Assembly (NCBI GenBank): GCA_020055645.1
Contig: CM034546.1
Coordinates: 118,470,375 to 118,534,374 of the forward strand
Length of the DNA: 64,000 nt
DNA from: Tomocerus qinae
Taxonomy: Eukaryota; Arthropoda; Collembola; Entomobryomorpha; Tomoceridae
Reading direction: 5' to 3'
A program made the translations under genes and the position numbers. Each line of letters opens with the position of its first letter. The first letter of the stretch is position 1. The notes under the pieces were generated by a model that made no database searches, was not told the DNA's origin, and saw only the letters and a list, made by a program, of their open reading frames with translations. Positions 1 to 12,351 of this stretch are shown piece after piece.

Positions 1-516
1 AAAACATTTACAACTTTACATTGTCTCTAGCGATGTATTTATTCAAATATAGTTCAAGTATCAAGTAAGTGCTATGTAAATGAAAGGTTTCTTGAAATTG
101 CTACCAGCAAAGCTTTAAGTTTGTCATAAAATCTATAAGACTATGTAGGTAGCACTTAAAATATCATTAAAATACTTACTCTCCATTTCATGATACACAA
201 AATCCCACATTATTGTTGATGAAACAAAATTATTAGCATCATTATTACAGCTGTACTGCAGTATAATTTATATGTTAGCTAGTAATTACACTACGTAGGC
301 AGAGTACATTCTATTATGTCCGCATTTTATTACTTGACATATAGAAAGCAATAAGGCTGTTATGTGACATTTTCATTATGATTGTCAAATTTCAATCCAA
401 ATGGTCTATTACACTTTTACAACGTAGATTAATGTATTTTAATATGCTTTTAAGAATGTTAAGTAGCATGCCAATAAAATTTTATTATGTATGTTTATTG
501 CAGGTATAGTGTAATA
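1..516. other. Gene A upstream sequence
   Basis: AT-rich sequence ending in a 3' splice acceptor (tttattgcag, last base 503). It is therefore probably the end of a 5' intron. No recognisable promoter or coding signal. Confidence 0.5.
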
Positions 517-671
517 ATGGAAGTTTATACATTGCTTCCTATTTTACTCGCCTCCTGTACCCTTCTGCCGATTCTCGGCCCTGTGGTTGCTCAAGAAGTT
601 GTTTCAGAAGACACCTTACCATTACCATTAGACCCTATACCAGCTCAACAGCACACGCATGTACCACTTCA
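517..671 (+). CDS. Gene A coding exon 1: signal peptide
   Basis: ATG at 517 lies 13 nt after an acceptor CAG (501-503). It encodes a hydrophobic leader and an acidic, proline-rich mature N-terminus. Donor ca|gtaaga at 672; leaves phase 2. Confidence 0.85.
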
Positions 672-3600
672 GTAAGACAACCTTCAATTCATTAGACAGA
701 CAGATGCATTTTTAATTTCTAAATATAATATCTTAAAATTGTCTTTGATGCAATTTCTTAATGTATTCATTATTGTAATTTGACTTTGTAGAATCAGTTC
801 CGACCTCAGCGAGAAAGCTGCTCTTGATTTACTGCTAAGCAAAGACAGATATGATAAACGAATATTGCCACCCAGCAATGGTTAGTGCAGCTGTTGATAT
901 ATTTGCCAAAATCACATAAACATCTGCTAGAGATACATAATAACAGAATATTGTTGCCAATATAAATATTGCAAATGTTTGCGATGACATCTGAAATGTA
1001 AAATAATCGTATAGTTGATGGTGACAGGTTTTAATGTATTTATTCTTGATGCAGATGAACTCGCAGTAAATGTCAGTGTACTTCTGCTAACATTGGCATC
1101 ACCTGATGAGTCATCCTTGGTAAGTTTTCAAATACATTTATGTAATAGTGACAAAATGATGAAGCTAATTATACATGTCAATTGTAGAAATATGAGGTGG
1201 AATTTTTGATGCATCTGGTATGGGTGGATGCTCGGTTAAGGCACGAGATTTACAATTCGACACTACCACCTCCGATTTACTCTCCGGATATACATGAAGC
1301 TATTCCAATGCGAGCAAATCCTCGTAGAAGAAAATACCTGGATTGTCTTCATCATTTTGAACGAATCTGGGTTCCTGATGTCTACTTTGTCAAGCATGGA
1401 GACTTCAGGTCCAATCTGGATCCACTTAATGTTGCACTCCGCATTTTCCCAAACGGAACTGTCTCTTTTACCTTTCGGTAACTCATTTTCCGTTTCCTGT
1501 TATACATAATCTTATTACATTTATATCTACCCCCGTCACTATATTAGGTAGTGTATTATTTCTCCATGCCTCATTTTCCGTTTCCTCCCAGGCTCCTCCT
1601 ATTTATACCCGAAACTACATTAATTAGGTATTCTTACTTTATTTCTGCATACCAGCATCATTCTAGCTACAAACTTGGTGCAGATATCAAAATTAAATAA
1701 CATGGTGGCTAGTCTTGCAACTGAAAGTGCACAGCTTTTGTTGGAAAACTAGGCTAGCAAAAAGTTTCCATGATGAATTTGGAATGTAGCAAAGTTGTAG
1801 GGGCAATATAATTGTAACGATGTAGTAATTACTGTTTGTTTATTTATGTAAGTACATACACATACTACATCTGAAAATTACGAGATAAAGAGTGAAATGA
1901 AACTTTACGAGATTGGATATATATTAGTCATTTTAAGTATAGTCACCCCTATAAGTAGTTACAGTCATATGAAAATCCCATTTAGTCTCACCTATAAACA
2001 TATAAGATTCCCTTATGTGAGAATTCAATGTATTTGCAATCTAGATCTCGTAAAAACGAGTCCATTCACATTTCTAGTTGTTGGCCCTATAAATCTGCGT
2101 GTAATATTTGTGTGAGCATTGTACGAGTGCCAAATCCTCATGAGAAACCTGTATACTGGCTCATAAATAAATACATAAAATAGGCTTTTAACGTGAGCAT
2201 CCCGCACTCCAAGTTACTGCTCCTACGCCAGACTCATCATTCACGACCCTCTGTACATTTGAGAATAAAACCGAGAATACAAAAGAAAAACAGACCAAAT
2301 CTCTCCTTATGACCACAACATCAACGCGTTTTATGAGTTCGTTAGAAACAGACTACGGATAGATTCACTACTTCCTTTCCCTACCCAACAAGATTTTCAT
2401 ATACCCTAACAGATGCACATTGGAATTACTCTCCGTTTTAAATGTAGGCCACTTCTTTTCAATTCCCTACAGACTTCCCTATACTTAGACTAACTAACTC
2501 TCTGATAATGCTACTACATTTAAAATAGTAAAATAAATAGTTGGCCAACATGCAACATTAAATTAATTACGTGAATGTATTTCTATCTCGTTCATAGATT
2601 TGATTAAATCTTTAAAGACTATAAAACGTAAAGCATATCGGTTAGAACACGCAGTTGACGTTACACACATTATTATAAACTACCAAGGTTGCTATTTAGG
2701 TATATAATGGGTATATAATAAGGTATTGATGTATCAACTATTATTATGTAAGTTAATGTAGTACTAATCGTGTCTATTGTATCTGCCTTTCCACAGTCGC
2801 CATTTGATTCTCTCATGTCAAGGAAACCTGGCAATCTTCCCATTTGATGATCCAGAATGCGCATTCGCAATAGAAAGCAGTAAGTTATAACTTTGCAACA
2901 TTTTATAAGTATAGCGCCTATGATATTATACTCTAATAGTAAATGGGCCGAAAGAGTTAACGAGGAGTGGCTTTTGACAAATTATTTTTTTTGTAAAGAA
3001 GTTCACTAGTGAAATGAGAGCAGTAATAAATCAAAAAATATCATTATGCTTTCACCAAAAGTTCTTTTATGTGGCATTATCGAGTGTTTACATTAAAGAG
3101 CGTGTAGGAGATGGAAATGATGTACTTAAGCTAGGTATAGTGTTATTAGCCCCGTTTTTCAGGATTATTTAACATCAGTATTTCATTGTTTGATGAAAAT
3201 GACAGTTTCTCACGAAAAGGATGCTCTTGAGTTTAAGTGGCAGACGGATGCGGGTGTCTTGAGGAAATCACCCAATTTATCCTTCCTCAATGCCTACCTG
3301 GCACACAACGAAACCAGCTACTGCAATGCTTCGCATTGGAGAGGTAATTTACATTCTTGTCTTTTCATTTGTATTTTCCTCGGACTTACTTTTTGGTTGC
3401 GTGAACACGAATTCGACAACATCAGAAGATACTCACTGCAATAGACTCTGACTATGAATTCAATGCTTCTCTAGTGAGAATAAAAGTTTTCCCTGGGAAA
3501 TTGCTGTATGAGACGAGGGTATTGTTGTTCTATTCATAATTTTCAATTTATGAGTACCTATCTAAACTGCCTGCCTTCTCACTCATTTCATACGTTCCAG

Positions 3601-6600
3601 TGGAGATGAGAATTATTAGTACGATAAGGGAATCCAGGTCCGTTGGGGAGCTGTTGCTGACGTTTTCACAAGGTATTCTCTTCATATCAACAGGATCTGC
3701 TGTTTTTCGCAATAAATTTAAATCTCTTTATTCTTAGGGAGTGAAATTATTTTATTCTGTAGCACAAAAACACAGTAGTCCTTCGGAATCAAATGGCAGT
3801 TCATAATGGATTCAGAGAAAACCGAGAGATATGAATAGTTATGTCCCATGTTTGGGTACTGAAACACAAAAGGCATTATTTATTAATGTTCAAAGGGAAA
3901 TCAAGCCCGTTTTCGACGTAGATATCAAAGGTAGTGAACCTGAACTGATTCTCGACTTACTCGCCCAAAGATAATGAAGTGCTTTTCTGCGTAACATCCC
4001 CAGAGTTCTAAGTCTTGTGAAAATTGAGAACGTGCACTGTTCTGTGACAAGGGTGCTCTACTAATCATTTAAACCATTCGTTCTAATTGTCAATTTGATT
4101 AAACTCCTATACCAGACGAGGTTAAAGATATTCAATCTACTAACTAGTCTTAGAAATAGTCATTAGGATAAAACGGAACTACAAACGCATGAAAACCCTC
4201 CTACTGTGTACTTATTAAGCTCTATATACCCTTTAAGTACATTATGAATGATATATAGTCCAATATTGTCATGTTTTCATTTTTTATGTGTATACTTTAC
4301 TACGTAATGCCCCAATTCATTATAGATACTCAATTTTTGCGTGTATATTTACTATTGTAGATTGAGATAGACGTGTGCCTATAGGAAAAATATCGAAGAA
4401 GTAGGCTTTTTACACACCCACCGATCTATGAAAGTACGACGGTTGGATCAAAGATAAGGAAGTCGAAATATGTTTATTGATGTTTCCAGTGCTGGATGTA
4501 AGAGTAAGCAAAGTCGTGTAAGAAGTAGGAACTCGGATAGTGCTAGTCAATTCAGTGAAATAAATCAAATGAAAGTTTGTAGGAAGAAATGTCTGAACTT
4601 TGTTGAACTTAGTTCTTGAGCGTAGCATAGCCGCGTGACTGAATTTTCCCGTGACTATCATAACATCTCCTTTGATGAACTAGACAGATGTTGCCTTCTC
4701 TCTTGCATGTTTACTCGTATCACATAATATGAATCCTGTACATCATAAACAAAGTAAGGTTCTCTTGCACACACGAAGTACATTATTGCGTCATGTTGCT
4801 CCTGCTTAACGTTCTGTTTATACTCGCAACAACTTTTTCCTGTGGGTTTTCATCTTGCATTGTTAGAAAAAGGAAAAAGTTGGTGTGCCGAAATAACTTT
4901 TTTTAGAGAGGGAAATGTGCAAAAGCAATCAGAAATGTGAGATGATAAAATGGGATGTAGCACGAGTAGTATTGATAAAGATTCTTATAGAATGTCCGAG
5001 ATAAGTGAGGCTGGATGGTGTTAGTTGATGAGTGATGATGATGATGACTTAGCTTCGTGTTGTGGTTGAGTAATGAGAATGAGCGTCGAACTTTTGAGAA
5101 GATGTGATGAGACGGTTGAATTCAATACTTATTAAGTGGGTGCTACTCCGTGCACATTTTATACGGACAACTGCTTCTCTATTGCCTATTTTATTTTATG
5201 GCATCTGAGACAGTTTGAATCCCATCATCACGCTTAGGAGGCTAGATCTTGAAATGGCATTTGTATCCGATCGTATAGAGAGAAGTGACAGAAGGGCAAG
5301 TTAAGTGCCTATCATCTGTAGGATAAGATAGTTTGTGTTAGAGTTAGGTTATCCCATGTTGACATTGATATAGAGGAAATTGATTGGTTTGGTGAGGGCC
5401 TTCCTTCCTAAGTACACATTATGTACATAATATCAGTTGAGTGCTAAGAGCAAGTCTCAAGAACAAATACACATTGCAATCCAAACAAGTTTTACAACGT
5501 TGTTGTACACCAGAGATAGTTTCTTAAAGGAAGTGTGTAGAAGTATAGTGTGTGATGTGATGTGGATGGAGTAGGGACGGAGATTCTTCTCCGGTGTGTA
5601 ATGTGAGAGTGCGATGTAATGTAGGAGGAGAAAGTGCACTAGAGAAAACATTAGAGATTGGTTATGGGATTTCTATAAAAGTCGGAATGAGATTGTGATG
5701 TGATGTGACGCTCTGTTCCTTCCTTTTCGGATCGAATGGATGGATGGTGGAACGAAGGACGAGACGAACGCCTGGGAAGTAGGCAATGAAACGAAATGAT
5801 GAAGAGGTTCTTCACTTCACTTTCTCCCTCACACTCCCGGAGTTTCCAACTGGAGGAGCACTTGTGTCACTCCACGCGAAATATTTTCTTATTATTATCC
5901 TGATTATTATATATCGCTATTGAACACGGCGTGTCATCCGATTTTATGTGATTTCTGAATACCAGTTCTTTGTCCTAGGACAGAACAAATTTCTACCCAA
6001 CAGCACTTGTATATATAGACCTCGTATTTTCAACTCGTGTCGTGTCCCCAACTTTTCTGCATTACGTATTATAAGTCCTTATGTCTTCCTAACTTTATAT
6101 TTATTTCCCGAGTTAGGAATTAGGATTGGATTTTCAACAACATTATCCCAATTCGGAGGAAAATAAGTAAAAACGCTTACTGAAGCATGAATTCATGGGT
6201 GGGACTATAAAATATGTATGAACATGGCGCCCTACATACTGTTCGTTTTCTGCCCCGGATATCACACAAAGGAAAATAACTTTTGACTGAAAAAAACTGA
6301 AATCTACTTGAAAATTGTATGGAGACTTGCAGGTTTTGTGATTGTGAAGTACTTTCTCCATTATTAAGTGTACAGTCGCACCGAATTTATACTTTTGTCA
6401 GATAAAACTTGCTCCAATTAATAAATAAGTGTTGCAGCTATAAAACGTAGTCCAAACTCACTGGTTTTCATCCGGATTACTAGAATTTATCAAATGTACT
6501 GTCATCCAACGTATCTCATCTATTTTTAAGTGTGTCAGGAAGTTGCGGTAACGTTCTTTTTTGTAATTTCCGTGTGCAGGGAATTACAGTTGCCTACGAG

Positions 6601-7834
6601 TTAAGATGACGTTCAACCGAGATCGAGCCTTCTATTTCACCACGGTCTTTATCCCAGACATCATTCTTGTCACTTCATCTTTCATCACGTTCTGGCTTGA
6701 GTGGAATGCAGTGCCCGCTCGTGTCATGCTTGGTGTCACTACAATGCTCAATTTTTTCACCACCAGGTAAACTAAGAATTAACTTTCCGCAATAAACTCT
6801 TTTCCCTGTCTCCTGTAATGATGATTGGAATTCCAGATAGGAGGGTTCCTAGAATCATTACTCTTATTAATTGAAAGCCCCAGCTACATTATATATAAGT
6901 TTTATCTGAAATGGAAATTCCACGGGGTACATTTATTTTGTTTCAGCAATACATTTCGCTCGACCTTGCCTGTGGTTTCCAATTTAACGGCAATGAACAT
7001 ATGGGATGGTTTCTCTATGTTCTTCATTTATGCCTCTCTACTGGAATTTGTGTTTGTAAATTATATCGGGAGAAAGCGACCAAGGAGACCGTACGATGTG
7101 ACAGCCGAGCCTAGATCCTCTGCTCAGGTGTGTGACCCAATTCTTTTGGTTACAATCCCATCGATGTGCTTTTCTTAGCGAAAATCAATGTTTTTTGTTG
7201 TAATAGACTTATTGTGTATCTTTTGATTTTCATTTTGGATTTGATTGTGTGTAGTTGAACTTGAAGGGATTATTATTGTAGTTTGAATGAGAGATTTGCG
7301 ACTAACAAGTCTGCCTGTGCATGATATAAAATTAAAAATGCGTTTATGGGACTGTTTGAAGATTTCCATGTTACAGTTGAACAAAGTGGAGGGGAACCAA
7401 GCGTCCTCACCCGTCGGACCACCTCAACCCAGCAGCAACAACCCGACGGAGATTGTTGCGTGTACCACATGCAGCCCCTCTCCAACTCATACCCCAAATT
7501 TTGGCTTATCCATTCCAGCAGTAATTACATTTCTAATAAAACATTTTTACAGCTCTCCACAATAATACTATTTGCACAAAATTGTTCCAAGCACTGATTT
7601 GCATCTGATTCTCCTCAAATGTTTGATTAATCCGATATTTTCTTGTATAAATGTGAAAATTGATTTTACAGGGAATTGATTATCATGTGTTTTTTATTTT
7701 AGCTTCGAAGGAGGATCATCGAAAATCCCATAAGAGTGGCGAAAACAATCGACGTGGTCTCTCGCATCGTCTTTCCGATCGCCTACTCAATTTTCCTCAT
7801 TTTCTTCTTTGTCAAGCATAAAGCGTTCGTATGA
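517..7834 (+). CDS. Gene A: pHCl-type Cys-loop ligand-gated chloride channel subunit (10 coding exons, 487 aa)
   Basis: Join 517-671, 792-880, 1055-1119, 1188-1477, 2797-2879, 3206-3343, 6580-6766, 6947-7127, 7377-7520, 7703-7834; all introns GT-AG and the frame stays open. Predicted subunit of a pentameric anion channel in the plasma membrane. Signal peptide about 1-25 ending VVA|Q; loop A motif W164-V-P-D167; Cys loop C207/C221 with the canonical 13 residues between; second pair C267/C278 in loop C, as in glutamate-, glycine- and pH-gated chloride channels. TM1 about 292-313, TM2 starting after P319-A-R321 (anion selectivity signature), TM3 about 353-375, TM4 about 466-481, then a six-residue tail. 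N-glycosylation sequons at N87, N126, N192, N262, N268. The TM3-TM4 loop is short (about 90 residues). Start is the first ATG after an acceptor at 503, so a noncoding 5' exon lies upstream. The family is certain; the pHCl assignment rests on recalled TM2-TM3 similarity and is less sure. Confidence 0.93.
792..880 (+). CDS. Gene A exon 2
   Basis: Acceptor ttgtag, donor g|gttagt. 89 nt, the same length as gene B exon 2. Encodes the helical start of the extracellular domain with the conserved motifs SSDLSEK and LLSKDRYD. Confidence 0.92.
1055..1119 (+). CDS. Gene A exon 3: first beta strands
   Basis: Acceptor gatgcag, donor g|gtaagt. 65 nt. Encodes DELAVNVSVLLLTLASPDES, nearly identical to the gene B exon, followed by SL. 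Confidence 0.93.
1188..1477 (+). CDS. Gene A exon 4: ligand-binding core with loop A
   Basis: Acceptor attgtag, donor cg|gtaact. 290 nt. Contains HLVWVD, an NST sequon, RRRKYLD, loop A WVPDVYFVKHGDF and FPNGTVSF. Carries one cysteine (C156) that is alanine in gene B. The intron before it is only 68 nt. Confidence 0.95.
1478..2796 (+). other. Gene A intron 4
   Basis: 1,319-nt GT-AG intron. Only chance short open frames are seen. Confidence 0.8.
2797..2879 (+). CDS. Gene A exon 5: Cys loop
   Basis: Acceptor ttccacag, donor a|gtaagt. 83 nt. Encodes the disulphide loop from C207 to C221 (key residues PFDDPE before the second cysteine) with the canonical 13-residue spacing. Confidence 0.95.
3206..3343 (+). 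CDS. Gene A exon 6: outer beta strands and first half of loop C
   Basis: Acceptor gacag, donor gag|gtaatt. 138 nt. Encodes SHEKDALEFKWQTDAG and ends YCNASHWR, carrying C267 of the loop C disulphide. Leaves phase 1. Confidence 0.95.
3344..6579 (+). other. Gene A intron 6 (largest intron of gene A)
   Basis: 3,236 nt between the two halves of loop C. It contains a candidate cassette exon (3601-3672), a short GAT repeat (5034-5046) and a purine-rich stretch around 5000-5800. Nothing else is supported. Confidence 0.8.
3601..3672 (+). CDS. Candidate cassette exon in gene A loop C (24 codons)
   Basis: Preceded by a pyrimidine-rich tract and acceptor ttccag (ending 3600) with a branch-like ctaaac near 3564, followed by donor aag|gtattc. 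The 72 nt are a multiple of three and open in the phase set by exons 6 and 7. Inclusion would place 24 residues, key motif TIRESRSVGELLLTF, between HWR and GNYSC. The segment is richer in G+C than its surroundings. I found no counterpart in gene B intron 6. Transcript evidence is lacking, so it may be a chance match. Confidence 0.35.
6580..6766 (+). CDS. Gene A exon 7: loop C, TM1 and TM2
   Basis: Acceptor gtgcag, donor ccag|gtaaac. 187 nt. Starts GNYSC (C278), followed by TM1 and TM2; P319-A-R321 at the inner mouth marks an anion channel. The last 41 nt are identical to gene B. Confidence 0.96.
6947..7127 (+). CDS. Gene A exon 8: TM2-TM3 linker and TM3
   Basis: Acceptor tgtttcag, donor cag|gtgtgt. 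181 nt. Encodes the conserved RSTLPVVSNLTAMNIWDG linker, TM3 and the basic GRKRPRRP start of the cytoplasmic loop. Confidence 0.96.
7377..7520 (+). CDS. Gene A exon 9: cytoplasmic loop
   Basis: Acceptor ttacag, donor gca|gtaatt. 144 nt, phase 0 at both ends, so its skipping would keep the frame. Proline/serine-rich with a CTTCSPSP motif (C425, C428). Confidence 0.88.
7703..7834 (+). CDS. Gene A exon 10: TM4 and C-terminus
   Basis: Acceptor ttttag. 132 nt including TGA at 7832-7834. Encodes RRRIIENPIRVAKTIDVVSR, TM4 and the tail KHKAFV. No AATAAA is seen close downstream; the first is at 9065, so the 3' end is unresolved. Confidence 0.95.
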   Translation, partial: LRRRIIENPIRVAKTIDVVSRIVFPIAYSIFLIFFFVKHKAFV

Positions 7835-10800
7835 AAATTCATTTCACTTGAAATTTTGGATTATTATTCATGATTTAAAATTTCAAGATGAAGCTTATCA
7901 ATCACTTGCATACTTTATATTTACAAGCCTAACAGATGTTCAATTGCGGACTTGTTGTTATCCTTTGTTGTGTAAATAACCTCAGTAATCTTTACTTATC
8001 AATTGTCATTGAGGGAAATTCTCACAATTACTAACAAACATTGACAGATAATTTTGACCACAAGATTCTTTTTGCTAATGTTGCAAAAATATTTCGTTCT
8101 TACGGTTCTTACCAAAGAGTATTTTTAGTACAAATTAACATTAAGCAAACTTTTTTCACCTCCATAAATATTGTTATTTAAATCTTTGTGAACGCGCAGT
8201 TATTTTTTACGATAATTGATAAACTCTTTAGATTCCAGTACACAATTCCACATTCATATACAAACACGAAAACTTTCTTTACTTTACAAATATTATATTT
8301 AAGTACGATAATGACACAAACAGTAGTGCTTTATTAACATTTGTGTTTATATTATTATGATTTGAAACTGTGGGAGTTTAGAGTAGTCATTTGACTCGTT
8401 GTAGGATTCTATATAATAATATGGGAAACAAATGGAGCCTGCCTACTACTAATGCCTAGTACTGAAAGGTACTAACTAAAAATAACATAAACATAACATC
8501 GACAATTAGTGCTCTGCTATTCATAAAAATAGTTAACAGATTAACATTGGAAACTGACAAGGTGAAAAATTATTTCTGGATCGTGACACAACGAAAGACT
8601 TATTGTTGTAAAATTGGAAATGAAAAGTAACTGTAACTCTATTTGACTTGGGTAGATGTTAGATGTAGATGACTAAACATAAATAGCATCACACTACAAA
8701 TCATCCATGTGTAAAAACATTCTAATTCTAAGTAACTAAAAGGAATGGTGAACATTTTGTCCTTGCAGAAAAGAAGAATATTTGCAGGCCGAAACCTGAA
8801 TTACCACTTTTGCGAAAGTCTTGTTGCTCTTGCTGATTTGTAACATAATCCGTAAGCCAATTCATGACACAATCCCTCCCTCATACTCACTAATTTTTTA
8901 CTACAAGCTCTAATAACCCAACTTTTTCAGTCTCCAGCTTTTTATACAGTAGTACAGCCAGTAACCAACTGTTTTTCCTCTGGAAATAGCCTCTCTGTAG
9001 ATTTATTTACTTTCTCCTTCTAGTCATTTTGTGCTTGTATTACCTACTACTTCATTAGGAGTAGAATAAAGGAAAAAAAATCAATTTGCAAGATAACCAT
9101 CTCGATGATATACAAGTTAGTGAACCGTCGTGCTATCTCTATGTATAGTTATATGAGATTTATCCATAAAAAGCAGGTTTTAAATCTACCTAATATAAAA
9201 TAAGGTAAAAAAAATAATGCATAAATATTATTAAGGTTAGACTTACTAAATAAGAATATTGATTTCATTGGGACCATTGAGATTGTTCTCGCATCCAGTG
9301 GAAAACAGTTGGCAGTTTTTTCATCGCATCCAGCTAAATAATTAAGAAGCAAGAGTGAACATAAAATGTTTATCAATATTCCCCTAAGAAAAGCATAACT
9401 ATTAAAATAGTTTTCAAACTCAAATGTTAAAGGTGCCTGTGTTATATCTGTAATATAAAATAGTAATATAAAACCTAATATCAATAACTAAGAATACTCC
9501 AAGCACGCCTTATACACTTGTAAACGAATTTCGAAGTAATTCGGAAACATAGCATTTCCTGTCCTTATTTCAGATGAGAATTTTAGAGATAATCCGCACC
9601 ACCGCATTCAAATACACACTCAAGTAGTAGTTCGCAGGAATATTTAAGTGGGTGCTTGTAGTTAATTAAAATACGAAAGCTCTTATCAGTTCTGATTACA
9701 CCGTCTAATATTTAATACGATTAGCAAAACAGATTACGAGGATTGACTCTCTAAAGAGCAGTCTTAAATATAGCAACCCTTAGTAGTAAATTACCTAAAA
9801 GGTAATATGGAACCAAATAGAGATAGGAAGTTGCTTATCATTTGGTGCAGATTCTCAATTCACTGTTTACACTAGAGGCTTCAAACTTGCCAAGTAAACC
9901 AGCTGAGTTTATTCTAATCCTTATATAACATTTAATTATTGCAGTTTTCGTAAGGAATTTTAAGACTTTGAAACATATCACAGCACAGACAGCAGAAAAT
10001 ACCTATGCATGATGTAATTACTAATGAGAAGGAGTCATCCTTTCCAAATAGTAACTACTGCTACCTAAATGTATGTATACATTGGCCATTAAATAATATA
10101 GGTGCCTATATGACTAATCATTGTACATAGTTAGAATATATTGGAGAACACTACTTATAAGACAGTCCTTGTATAAATAGAAAAACACGACGACAACCAG
10201 TACCAACGCCAAGAATCAATAAATCTGTTTAATAGACACACTTTAAGTAGTCCTTGTCAATAGTTGAGGAAATTAACATTAAATCATAAGTAGTGGAGCA
10301 CAGAGTAGTTAAATGCATGCAGAGATAAGTACATGCCCAAATCAACTGTCTAGACTATACGGCTATGACATTGTAGTCTCCCTTAAAATGAACATTGGGA
10401 CAAGCATCAGTTATACTTCACAAACATGATACACATGTTATGCAATTTATGTACCTACTGAATACATGAGCCACTCCAGGGAATTTCTATATGAAATCTC
10501 AAGAACACCATGTGAGTTAAGCATTGGAAAGCCTCAAAACATGCGCAAAGCTGGACGGCATTTCCGGAAGATCACGCAATGTGTCTTAGAATGTAACGAT
10601 AAAGCCCCTGATTTCTTAGCGGGGTAGAAAATACATATGTAATACTTACGTATGCATAAATTCATGGTATCAGATTGTTTTAGGTCATTTTTCAAAGTAG
10701 TAGCTATAAAAACGCTTTGCTTTTCCTTTCTTTTGGGATGATAACTTCTCCCTGAATTAATTTTAGTATTACTTTTTAGAGATCTGACACAGTGATAGGG

Positions 10801-12351
10801 CTTTCTGAGATCTCATGGTTGTTCGTTGGAGTGACAAGTTGTTACACATGCCCAATTATAAATACTTCACGAATTTGCACAATTAATAGCTTCGTAATAA
10901 AGCTATGAGTAGATTCTCAATCCGAATTTATACTTCTACCGTATAAACGTATCAAATAAGTAGTCTATGTAGTGGTATGTATATACTTAAGATTAAAAAA
11001 AACTAATAATAATTGTTAGTACCAGTGCGACAAACTAATAATTATATATGTACTTGTACTAAAATGTGATAAATGAATGATGATGATTATCAATCTAACG
11101 AAACTAATTTATGTGTAAAAGGATGCATGCTTTAAAATAGTATAAAAGTGTATAATCTCCTACTGACCATTGCTGTTATAGTAATCCATGTGCTAAAATG
11201 AAATGAATTCCTCTTGATTTGCAATTGTGTGAAAGTATGGATATACCTTTATGTAGAATGCTACAAGTTTTAACGGAAATACCTGTTTGTTGTTGTGAAA
11301 GATCAAGATAATTTACTAAAATGATAATTACTAAGCGATATTACCAGATATTTGTATTGTCAAGTTACATATTAATGCTGATACTTGAAATTGAAAAATT
11401 AACTAAAGTGCATAATCTTTAATAACATATAAGTCTTAACTCATATATCTGCAAACTTGCAATGCAACAAACATAAAGAATCTGTAATATAATAAATAGT
11501 TACCTATATGATAATAGTAGTAATTCTATTTATAACAATTTAACCAATTATAGCCATGAAATCTGTAGCTTTAGCCTTCATTAACAGTATGTGTACTCTT
11601 GCAGTATGTTGTTTGATATCTAAAAAACTAGATTGATGTTTTTAGCTGTGACATTGCAACCGACAATGAAATAATTTCAAAATATTGATTTTTTATAGTT
11701 GTAGGAGAAAAAAAATCAAAAACAATAGCCTACATTTAATTTGAAATAGTTTGAATTATTGTCCGTGATATTTGGTTGTAATGATATGGCTGAAAAGAAT
11801 ACTAATCCGTAAGAATTAAGTGTTACAATTAATTGGCATAGTTGAATTGTGTATGCTCTGTACTAAACAGTAACAACTAAAATGATGTAATAGTAGCGTA
11901 GAGAACTATATTAAAGAAACAAGAAAAGTATGCTGTGACACTACATACATTGTACTGTAATTGTTGAACTTGGAAATCATACTAGGTGACAAGATACTAA
12001 AGAACATGAGCAAAATGATAATGATAATAATGAGAAACGAAAAATAATACACAATAAATGAAGAAACATCATGATAAACTAAATTCTTAAGTAAGTGATT
12101 TGATTACTTACAAAGCAATGATATAAATAAAGAGTTTATTGAATAATTTCTCTTCCTATTTAGTATCATTAGTCTCAATTGTAGTATATGAATCTATTTC
12201 AATCAATAATTTATTACTTTTTGACAATTTTCTCAGTTGACCAGAGTTCAAAAAGGACACAATGTATGATTTCTTTTACAATGATTTATTGAAAACTAAC
12301 TCATTGTGCATTTGTATCGTATTAACATATTTGCATATTAAATTTTGCTAG
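7835..12351. other. Intergenic, downstream of gene A
   Basis: AT-rich sequence after the gene A stop. First AATAAA at 9065-9070. One short protein-like frame (10466-10627) is listed separately. Nothing else is supported. Confidence 0.6.
10466..10627 (+). CDS. Short unrecognised ORF (53 codons plus stop)
   Basis: ATG at 10466, TAG at 10625-10627. The composition is unlike the lysine/asparagine/isoleucine-rich frames expected by chance here: basic middle (RKAGRHFRKITQ), three cysteines (TPCEL, TQCVLEC) and an end DKAPDFLAG. I do not recognise it. It could be an exon or mobile-element remnant, or chance. Confidence 0.2.
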   Translation: MSHSREFLYEISRTPCELSIGKPQNMRKAGRHFRKITQCVLECNDKAPDFLAG

